Shown one piece after another: positions 44,007 to 50,138 of a stretch of DNA of 50,138 nt. Source of the DNA: Mitsuaria sp. GD03876 (GTDB taxonomy: Bacteria; Pseudomonadota; Gammaproteobacteria; Burkholderiales; Burkholderiaceae_C); NCBI RefSeq assembly GCF_029840635.1, contig NZ_JAOCCU010000046.1:1-50138 (forward strand), written 5' to 3'. How positions within the stretch are numbered: position 1 is the first letter of the stretch; each line of letters begins with the position of its first letter. Below the pieces are notes generated by a model. The model had not been told where the DNA came from. It did no database searches and saw only the letters and a program-made list of their open reading frames with translations. Made by a program: the position numbers and the translations under genes.

Positions 44007-45199
44007 GCGAGCAGACCCGCGCCGTCGGAAGCCGCGCAGACGTGCACCTCGGCGGCGCGGCCGTCCGGCGAGCGGTAGCCGCGTTCGACCGCGGCGCGGA
44101 TCTCGTCGACCATGCCGCGCGGCGCCAGCGCGATCACGCAGCCGCCGAAGCCGCCGCCGGTCATCCGCGCGCCGCCGTGATCGCCGATGACGTCCTGCAT
44201 CAGCGCGGCCAGGGCGTCGATGGGCGGCACGGTGATCTCGAAGTCGTCGCGCATCGACCAGTGCGACTCGCGCATCAGGCGGCCGATCTCGGCCAGGTCG
44301 CCGCGGCTCAGCGCCTCGGCCAGGCCGGCGCAGCGGCGGCTGTCGGAAATGATGTGGCGCGCGCGGCGGCGCACCACCAGGTCCAGCGAGCCGCCCAGCC
44401 GCGACCACAACGCGTCGTCGACATCGCGCAGCGCCTTCACGCCCAGGCCGCGCGCGGCGGCCTCGCATTGCTGGCGGCGCAGGTTGTATTCGCTGTCGAC
44501 CAGGCCGCGCTGGATCTTGGAGTCGACGACCAGCACCGCGATGTCCTCGGGCATCGGCACCGGCTGGACCTTCAGGCTGCGGCAGTCCATCAGCAGCGCA
44601 TGGCCCTTGACGCCGAGCGACGACGACAGCTGGTCCAGCACGCCGCAACGGCAGCCGGCGTAGACGTTCTCGGCGCGCTGGCCGGCGAGCGCCATCGTCG
44701 TCGGCGGCAGCGTCCAGCCGCCCAGCGCCGACAGCGCCTGGCCGATCGCCATCTCCAGCGACGCCGACGAACTCAGCCCCGCGCCCTGCGGCACGTTGCC
44801 GGCGATGGCCAGCGTCGCGCCGCCGACCGCATGGCCCTGCTCGCGCAGCACCGCGACCATGCCCTGCACGTAGCGCAGCCACTGCGGGCTGGCCGACACG
44901 TTGGCGGCGTCGCCGACGCGGAAGCGGCCGAGGGCGCCGACGGCACCGGCGCCGCCCGCGTCGCCGCCCAGGTCGCAGGCCAGCACCTCGACGACGTCGT
45001 CGTCCCGGCGCGACGCGGCCACGACGGTGTCGCGGTCGATCGCGCAGGGCATCGCGAAGCCCTCGTTGTAGTCGGTGTGCTCGCCGATCAGGTTGACCCG
45101 CGCCGGCGCGCGGCTCAGCCGCGCCGGCGAAGCGCCGAAGGCGCGCTCGAAGCCTTGCACCGCGCGTTCGCGCGGCGTCGTCGGGGTGTCGTGGCTCAT
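44003..45199 (-). CDS. galK: Galactokinase
   Basis: GHMP kinase of 398 residues that phosphorylates alpha-D-galactose with ATP. The galactokinase signature [11 protein letters not shown] is at 34-44, the ATP loop [14 protein letters not shown] at 136-149, the catalytic aspartate in [12 protein letters not shown], and [13 protein letters not shown] near the C-terminus. Four-base overlaps with galT and galM show a tight galT-galK-galM unit. No galE is present in the window. Confidence 0.95.
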   Translation of the reverse strand: MSHDTPTTPRERAVQGFERAFGASPARLSRAPARVNLIGEHTDYNEGFAMPCAIDRDTVVAASRRDDDVVEVLACDLGGDAGGAGAVGALGRFRVGDAANVSASPQWLRYVQGMVAVLREQGHAVGGATLAIAGNVPQGAGLSSSASLEMAIGQALSALGGWTLPPTTMALAGQRAENVYAGCRCGVLDQLSSSLGVKGHALLMDCRSLKVQPVPMPEDIAVLVVDSKIQRGLVDSEYNLRRQQCEAAARGLGVKALRDVDDALWSRLGGSLDLVVRRRARHIISDSRRCAGLAEALSRGDLAEIGRLMRESHWSMRDDFEITVPPIDALAALMQDVIGDHGGARMTGGGFGGCVIALAPRGMVDEIRAAVERGYRSPDGRAAEVHVCAASDGAGLLA

Positions 45200-46326
45200 G
45201 CGCCCTCCGCCTGCGCGGCGCGGCGCGCCTGCCGGTAGTGAATGTCGTCGCTGACCTCGCGCAGCCGCTGCGCGGCGGTCTCGGGCGTCAGGTCGCGCTG
45301 CGCCTCGCCGAGCATCTCGAAGCCCACCATGAACTTGCGCACCGTCGCCGAACGCAGCAGCGGCGGATAGAAGTGCGCATGCAGCTGCCAGTGCCGGTTC
45401 GCGTCGTCGTCGGGCACGCCCGCGCCATGCGGCGCGCCGTGCCAGCCCATCGAGTAGGGGAACGAGCACTGGAACAGGTTGTCGTAGCGCGTCGTCAGGC
45501 GGCGCACCGCCTCGGCCAGGTCATCGGCCTGCGCCGGCGTCATCGTGTCCAGGCGCAGCGTGTGGGCCTTGGGCAGCAGCAGCGTCTCGAACGGCCACGA
45601 GGCCCAGTACGGCACGACGGCGACCCAGTGCCCGGTCTCGACGATCACCCGCTCGCGCGCGGCCAGCTCGTCGCGGACATACCGCACCAGCAGCGGCTCC
45701 CCGTGTCGGGCCAGGTACTCGCGCTGATGCGTGTCGGCCAGCACGGCCTCGTCGGGCAGCTGGTCCAGCCCCCAGACCTGGCCATGCGGATGCGGGTTGG
45801 AGCAGCCCATCGCCGCGCCCTTGTTCTCGAAGACCTGCACCCACCGGTGGCGCGCGCCCATGTCGGCGGACTGCGCGCTCCACGCGGCCACGACCGCGCG
45901 AAGCTCCGGCAGCGACAGCTCCGGCAGCGTCCGCGCATGGTCCGGCGAGAAGCAGAGCACCCGGCACTCGCCGGCGACCGGCATCGCCTGCATCAGGTCC
46001 GCGCCGGCGAGGTCGGGCGGCGCGAGGCGGTCCTCGTCGCCGTGGGCCGGCTGCAGCGCGGCGAAGTCGTTGGTGAAGACGAAGGTGCCGGTGTAGGCCG
46101 GGTTGCGCTGGCCGTTCGCGCGGACATTGCCGGCGCACAGGTAGCAGTCCGGGTCATGCGCCGGCAGCGCGGTCTCGTCGACCTGCTCCTGCGCGCCCTG
46201 CCAGGGCCGCTGCGTGCGGTGCGGGGACACCAGTACATGGCGGCCGGTCAGCGGATTGCGGCGGCGGTGGACGCGGTCGGGACGGTCGGCGCGTTCGCCT
46301 TGCCCGTCAGGGGATGCGGGGTTCAT
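45196..46326 (-). CDS. galT: Galactose-1-phosphate uridylyltransferase
   Basis: Enzyme of 376 residues that exchanges UMP between UDP-glucose and galactose-1-phosphate. The active-site HPH triad is at 179-181 in [11 protein letters not shown], and a zinc-binding CYLC lies at 61-64. First gene of the minus-strand operon to 37310. The start is ATG at 46326, or possibly ATG at 46335, which would lie inside the predicted operator at 46332-46361. It is divergent from the ArsR-like regulator, so one site can control both directions. Confidence 0.94.
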   Translation of the reverse strand: MNPASPDGQGERADRPDRVHRRRNPLTGRHVLVSPHRTQRPWQGAQEQVDETALPAHDPDCYLCAGNVRANGQRNPAYTGTFVFTNDFAALQPAHGDEDRLAPPDLAGADLMQAMPVAGECRVLCFSPDHARTLPELSLPELRAVVAAWSAQSADMGARHRWVQVFENKGAAMGCSNPHPHGQVWGLDQLPDEAVLADTHQREYLARHGEPLLVRYVRDELAARERVIVETGHWVAVVPYWASWPFETLLLPKAHTLRLDTMTPAQADDLAEAVRRLTTRYDNLFQCSFPYSMGWHGAPHGAGVPDDDANRHWQLHAHFYPPLLRSATVRKFMVGFEMLGEAQRDLTPETAAQRLREVSDDIHYRQARRAAQAEGA

Positions 46327-46331
46327 GGCAC

Positions 46332-46361
46332 CCATTATCACGAATGGATTTGTTATTAATG
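46332..46361. promoter_or_regulatory. Predicted operator B in the galT/regulator divergent region
   Basis: CCATTATCAC, 10 bp, GTTATTAATG: inverted half-sites with the same spacing as sites A and C. It lies directly upstream of galT and about 80 bp upstream of the regulator start, allowing joint autoregulation and control of the gal/transport operon. Confidence 0.75.
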
Positions 46362-46442
46362 ATCCGTCTTTACCCTAGGGCGTCAGAGGAACGGGGCGAT
46401 CCGCATAAACTCGCGAATCTTTTTGCGGCAGGGGAGCGCGCG

Positions 46443-47450
46443 ATGGTGGAGGTCTCGGGCAGCCGGGTCTTGATGGTGGAGGGGGACGCGGCACTGGCGG
46501 TGGCCAAGGCGCTGGCCTCGGACACGCGGCAGGCGATGCTGGGCCTGCTGACGCACCAGGTGCTGAACGTGTCGGAACTGGCCTCGGCGATGAACCTGCC
46601 GCATTCGACGGTCAGCTTCAACATCAACCAGCTGCAGGCGGTGGGGCTGGTGTCGGTGGAGGTGGAGCCTGGCACCCGCGGCCAGCAGAAGCTGTGCTCC
46701 AAGCGCTACGACGAGGTGCGGCTGCGGCTGCCGGGCGCGGCGATCGAGTCGCGGCCCAACGTCATCTCGATCAGCATGCCGATCGGCAGCTACCGCCATG
46801 TCGAGGCCAAGCCCACCTGCGGCCTGGTCAGCGAGACCAAGATCATCGGCATGCTGGACGACTCGCGCTCCTTCTTCGAGCCCGAGCACGTCTACGCGCA
46901 GCTGCTGTGGTTCGGCGGCGCCGGCTACGTGGACTACGCCTTCCCCAACAACCTGCCCTACGGCGCGGTGCCCAGCCACCTCGAGCTGTCGATGGAGATC
47001 TGCTCCGAGGCGCCGCAGTTCAACGAGGACTTCCCCTCCGACATCACGCTCTGGATCAACGACAAGGAGATCGGCACCTGGACCAGCCCCGGCGACTACG
47101 GCGGCAAGCCCTCGCTGCTGATGCCGAGCTGGTGGCAGGTGGACCGCACCACGCACGGGCTGCTCAAGCAGTGGAGCGTCGGCGAGAAGGGCTCGATGAT
47201 CGACGGCGTCGCGCTGGGCACGGTGAAGATCGCCGACCTGGACCTGCCCCAGACCAACCACATCAAGGTGAGGCTGGGCATCAAGGAAGACGCCCGCAAC
47301 CGCGGCGGCCTCAACCTGTTCGGCCGCAAGTTCGGCAACTACCCGCAGGACATCGTCATGCGGATCGCGTTCGACTTCCCGCGCGGCCACGGACCGGACG
47401 CGGTCGGCGCCGACGCGTCCGCCTCGCCGCGACCGCGCGAGATGCGCTGA
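46443..47450 (+). CDS. ArsR-like winged-helix regulator with large C-terminal domain
   Basis: Regulator of 335 residues. Residues 15-90 form an ArsR-type winged helix (ASDTRQAMLGLLTHQ, recognition region VSELASAMNLPHSTVSFNINQL). No metal-binding cysteine motif is present. Residues 100-315 form a large beta-rich domain (SHLELSMEICSEAP, DITLWINDKEIGTWTSPGDY) likely to sense a sugar; I cannot name a characterised homologue. AGGGGAG supports the ATG at 46443; an ATG at 46359 falls inside operator B. It is flanked by sites B and C, and is the natural candidate to bind all three. Confidence 0.8.
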   Translation: MVEVSGSRVLMVEGDAALAVAKALASDTRQAMLGLLTHQVLNVSELASAMNLPHSTVSFNINQLQAVGLVSVEVEPGTRGQQKLCSKRYDEVRLRLPGAAIESRPNVISISMPIGSYRHVEAKPTCGLVSETKIIGMLDDSRSFFEPEHVYAQLLWFGGAGYVDYAFPNNLPYGAVPSHLELSMEICSEAPQFNEDFPSDITLWINDKEIGTWTSPGDYGGKPSLLMPSWWQVDRTTHGLLKQWSVGEKGSMIDGVALGTVKIADLDLPQTNHIKVRLGIKEDARNRGGLNLFGRKFGNYPQDIVMRIAFDFPRGHGPDAVGADASASPRPREMR

Positions 47451-47499
47451 ACCGCTCCGCCGCCGGCGGATCTCGCTTTTCCGCAGCCGCCAACCCCCT

Positions 47500-47529
47500 C
47501 GTTAATAACAAACATACTTGTTATTAACG
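47500..47529. promoter_or_regulatory. Predicted operator C upstream of GH43 operon
   Basis: Perfect inverted repeat with 12-bp arms: CGTTAATAAC, 10 bp, GTTATTAACG. It is the most symmetric of the three sites, lying 86 bp upstream of the GH43 lipoprotein start in otherwise G+C-rich DNA. A stem-loop role in RNA is possible, but recurrence of the motif at 37281 and 46332 favours protein binding. Confidence 0.8.
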
Positions 47530-47615
47530 ACGGATCCGGTCTACCATCCGCGCCGATCCCACCCGGGGCGCGGCATGAGGCCGTGCCGATGCGGCGGGAC
47601 GAGGAGACCGTCCCC

Positions 47616-48776
47616 ATGCATCCAGACACGGACGCGGACCTGCCGCGCCGCCGTTGGCTCGGGCTGGCCGCCGGCCTGGGACTCGCGGGCGCCGCGATGT
47701 CGACCGGCTGCGCCACGCGCGCCCCAGCCGCTTCCGCCGCCACTCCCACCGCTGCTTCCACCGCTGCTTCCGCCGCCAAGCCGGCCTCCAACCCCGGGAC
47801 CGCCATGTCGGGCACCTTCACCAATCCCGTGCTGCCGGGCCGCGAGGCCGGCGATCCGTTCGTCGTCTTCCACGAGGGCGCGTACTACCTGACCGCCACC
47901 TTCGATCCGAACGGCGGCGTGTGGGTCTACCGCTCCGAGCGGCTGAGCGACTGGCGCCAGGCCGAGCGCCAGAAGATCTGGAACACCGATTCCAGCGGCC
48001 CGCGCAGCGCGATGGTCTGGGCGCCGGAGCTGCACCACCTGAACGGCAAGTGGTACCTGTACTTCACCGCGTCGGACCAGGTCGACGCCAACCACCGGCA
48101 CTACGTGCTGGAGGCCGACCATCCGATGGGGCCCTACCGCGACCTGGGCCGCGTGCACCTGGCGCATGAGCGGTACTCGATCGACGGCTCGGTGCTGAAG
48201 CTGGCGGACGGCCGGCTGTTCTGGATGTATGCCGACTCGGGCCTGTGGATCGCGCCGATGGCCAGCCCGGCCAAGGCCGTCGGTCCCGGCGTGCGCATCG
48301 TCCAGGGCGAGCACGACTGGGAGCGCGGCTGGCACAAGGTCGACGGCCGCTGGCAGCCGCAGGCCAACGACTACTGGATCGAGGCGCCGCAGCCGCTGTA
48401 CCGCGGCGGCCGGACCTTCGTCGCGTACTCGGCCGGGCACACGGCGGCGGTGTACTACCTCGGCCTGCTGGAGCTGACCGGCCAGGACCCGATGGATCCC
48501 CGGAGCTGGACCAAGCATCCGAAGCCGGTCTTCGGTCCGACCGAGCCTGCGGGCGGCGCGCCCGGCGTCTTCGCGCCGGGGCACAACAGCTTCACCACCT
48601 CGCCGGACGGCACCGAGGACTGGCTGGTCTATCACGCCAAGGACAGCGACGGCAACGACGCGCACGGCCGCACGATGCGGATCCAGCGCTTCGGCTGGAC
48701 CGCGGACGGCCGGCCCGACTTCGGCCGCGCGATCCCGTCCGGCGTGGCGCAACGCAAGCCCTCCGGCGAAGCCTGA
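47616..48776 (+). CDS. Secreted GH43 glycosidase, probable Tat lipoprotein (arabinofuranosidase-like)
   Basis: Protein of 386 residues. PRRRWLGLAAGLGLAGA looks like a Tat signal ending at a lipobox-like STGC (Cys32), then an Ala/Thr linker to about 65. The catalytic five-bladed propeller has Asp80 in AGDPFVV (base), Asp190 in SIDGSV (modulator) and Glu256 in WIEAPQ (acid): the full GH43 triad. WAPELHHLNGKWYLYFTAS is also typical. Activity is likely alpha-L-arabinofuranosidase or a related exo-enzyme. GAGGAG 9 nt before 47616 decides the start. Followed 14 nt later by the sialidase-fold gene. Confidence 0.87.
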   Translation: MHPDTDADLPRRRWLGLAAGLGLAGAAMSTGCATRAPAASAATPTAASTAASAAKPASNPGTAMSGTFTNPVLPGREAGDPFVVFHEGAYYLTATFDPNGGVWVYRSERLSDWRQAERQKIWNTDSSGPRSAMVWAPELHHLNGKWYLYFTASDQVDANHRHYVLEADHPMGPYRDLGRVHLAHERYSIDGSVLKLADGRLFWMYADSGLWIAPMASPAKAVGPGVRIVQGEHDWERGWHKVDGRWQPQANDYWIEAPQPLYRGGRTFVAYSAGHTAAVYYLGLLELTGQDPMDPRSWTKHPKPVFGPTEPAGGAPGVFAPGHNSFTTSPDGTEDWLVYHAKDSDGNDAHGRTMRIQRFGWTADGRPDFGRAIPSGVAQRKPSGEA

Positions 48777-48790
48777 ACCGGGAGATCGCG

Positions 48791-50138
48791 ATGAACACGA
48801 TGAATGCGATGGACACGACGCACGCGATGAACATCCCGTCCTCGATGGACGAGTCGTCGGCGCCCGGCGGCGCGCGGGCCTGGCGCTCCGCCCTCCTCGC
48901 CGGCTGCCGATCGGTCACGACGGCGCTCGGCGCGCTGCTGCTCGGCGCGATGCTGGCCGCCTGCGCCGGCTGCGGCGGTGGCGGCGGCTCCGCCGGATCG
49001 CCCGCGACGCCGGCCGCGCCGGGCACCCCGGGCGCGGGCGCCACCGCGCTGCTCGACGCCAACGCGCCGACCTTCTACCCGCGGCTGATCCGGCTGAAGC
49101 ACCAGTCGGACGCGTCGCTGAACGGCGCGCTGCTCGCCAGCACGATCAGCTTCGAGGGCGACAAAGGCCAGGGCCGGCTCTTCGTCAGCAAGGACGACGG
49201 CACCAGCTTCCAGCTCCAGGGCACGGTGAGCGACACGGCCTGGGCCAAGGGGCTGTGCTGCGGCTCGGTCTTCGAGCTGCCGTCGGCGGTCGGCGTGCTG
49301 CCCGCCGGGACGCTGTTGTGGTCGGCCTCGGTCGGCCAGGACACGCCGGGCAAGGCGATGGAGCACCCGATCTACCGCAGCAACGACGGCGGCAAGACCT
49401 GGAATTTCCTGGCGCGATGCGGTGTCGGCAACAAGCCGCGCGGTGGCGAGGGCACGGGAATCTGGGAACCGGAGTTCCTGGTCGCGCGCGACGGGCGGCT
49501 GGCCTGCCTGTACTCGGACGAGACCGATGGCACCGCGGCGGGCGCGTCGCAGACGCTCAAGCTGATGAGCACCGCCGACGGGACGACCTGGACGGCGCCC
49601 AAGGTGATCGTCGACGCGGTGAAGCCGAGCGACCGGCCCGGCATGGCGGTGACGAGCCGGCTGGCCGACGGGCGCTACCTGCTGACCTACGAGCACTGCA
49701 GCACCGCGGGGCTGGATTGCCGGGTGGCGATCAAGTACTCGGCGGACGGCCTGGACTGGGGCGATCCGGCGGTGCGCGGGGCGGAGCCGAAGACGTCCGA
49801 TGGGCGCTTCTTCCGGCACACGCCGACGCATGTGCAGCTGGCCACGCGGCAGCGGATCGCGCTGGTGGGGCAGCTGCTGTTCAACGGGGCCGGGCAGATC
49901 GACGTGGCGGGGAACGGGAAGACGGTGTTCCTGAGCAGCACGGCCGATGGCAGCGGGACCTGGACGACGCTGGAGGCGCCGGTGAAGACGAACGCGCCGG
50001 CGCAGTCGAACTGGTGCCAGAACTATTCGTCGCCGCTGCAGCCGAGCGCCGATGAGAAGCGGCTGATCATGCTGGCCAGCGACTTCGAGACCAACGCGAG
50101 CGGGCAACAGGTGTGCCGCACGCGGTTCGGGAGCGTGG
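48791..50138 (+). CDS. Sialidase-fold (GH93-like candidate) lipoprotein, 3'-truncated by window end
   Basis: Open frame of 449 codons running off the window. The N-terminus has five in-frame ATGs, then a lipoprotein signal with LAAC (Cys58) and a Gly-rich linker. The propeller domain parallels the protein at 25100-27088: FYPRLIRL, CC...ELP, IYRSNDGGKTW, GIWEPEF (Glu226/Glu228), DRPGM and TYEHC (Glu301), then NWCQNYSSPLQPSADEKR. This matches the GH93-like layout, so exo-arabinanase activity is proposed. No lectin domain is seen before the end. GGGAGA lies 5 nt before the first ATG. Co-transcribed with the GH43 gene. Confidence 0.8.
   Translation, partial: MNTMNAMDTTHAMNIPSSMDESSAPGGARAWRSALLAGCRSVTTALGALLLGAMLAACAGCGGGGGSAGSPATPAAPGTPGAGATALLDANAPTFYPRLIRLKHQSDASLNGALLASTISFEGDKGQGRLFVSKDDGTSFQLQGTVSDTAWAKGLCCGSVFELPSAVGVLPAGTLLWSASVGQDTPGKAMEHPIYRSNDGGKTWNFLARCGVGNKPRGGEGTGIWEPEFLVARDGRLACLYSDETDGTAAGASQTLKLMSTADGTTWTAPKVIVDAVKPSDRPGMAVTSRLADGRYLLTYEHCSTAGLDCRVAIKYSADGLDWGDPAVRGAEPKTSDGRFFRHTPTHVQLATRQRIALVGQLLFNGAGQIDVAGNGKTVFLSSTADGSGTWTTLEAPVKTNAPAQSNWCQNYSSPLQPSADEKRLIMLASDFETNASGQQVCRTRFGSV

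Noticed and set aside
46314-46442. Longer N-terminus of the ArsR-like regulator from 46314 or 46359
   Set aside because: These starts lie before or inside operator B and have no ribosome site, while AGGGGAG precedes the ATG at 46443 and the winged helix begins soon after it.

Overview
This is a G+C-rich window from a Gram-negative bacterium. Two TonB-dependent receptors of the Xanthomonas/Caulobacter type, a PEP-CTERM sorted protein, Tat signals and lipoproteins all point to an environmental polysaccharide degrader. I infer a betaproteobacterium of the Burkholderiales (Roseateles/Mitsuaria-like); a gammaproteobacterium of the Xanthomonadales cannot be excluded. I see no tRNA, rRNA, CRISPR array, phage or insertion sequence.

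Layout. (1) 1-5825: TonB receptor, JmjC-like cupin and flavin-dependent halogenase in one plus-strand operon, behind a perfect TGAAAGCGCTTTCA palindrome of LacI-family operator type. (2) 5902-9218: an AraC regulator divergent from a DUF417 membrane protein, then small membrane and zinc-ribbon proteins. (3) 9522-12745: a Tat-exported phospholipase C-like enzyme ending in a dockerin-like module, translationally linked to a small cohesin-like protein with a PEP-CTERM anchor. (4) 12957-19245: housekeeping and unknown genes (membrane protein, stand-alone ABC-type ATPase, VOC protein, DJ-1/PfpI protein, ABM monooxygenase, EamA exporter with AraC regulator, short-chain dehydrogenase). (5) 19290-23861, minus strand: GH30 - MOSC protein - ABC binding protein - GH16, probably for beta-1,3/1,6-glucan, behind a second copy of the LacI-type palindrome. 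(6) 23982-46326, minus strand: a large galactan/arabinogalactan-type locus with GH43-like, sialidase-fold/ricin and GH2 enzymes, a YtfQRT-YjfF importer, a TonB receptor, a second (MalEFGK-like) importer, a GH-A clan hydrolase and galM-galK-galT. (7) 46443-50138, plus strand: an ArsR-like regulator with a large C-terminal domain, a GH43 lipoprotein and a sialidase-fold lipoprotein cut by the window edge.

How it fits together. Surface and periplasmic enzymes would trim arabinose and galactose side chains and cut beta-galactosides. The TonB receptor would take up oligosaccharides, two ABC systems would carry mono- and oligosaccharides inward, a cytoplasmic GH-A hydrolase would finish them, and GalM/GalK/GalT would feed galactose into the Leloir pathway (no galE in the window).

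The strongest new observation is regulatory. Three AT-rich 30-bp sites with identical geometry (half-site resembling RTTAATAAC, exactly 10 bp, inverted half-site) lie at 37281-37310, 46332-46361 and 47500-47529. They precede the TonB receptor, the galT/regulator divergent promoter and the GH43 operon, and are the likely targets of the ArsR-like regulator. The second strong observation is the dockerin/cohesin-PEP-CTERM pair, which looks like a two-protein surface display module for a phospholipase.
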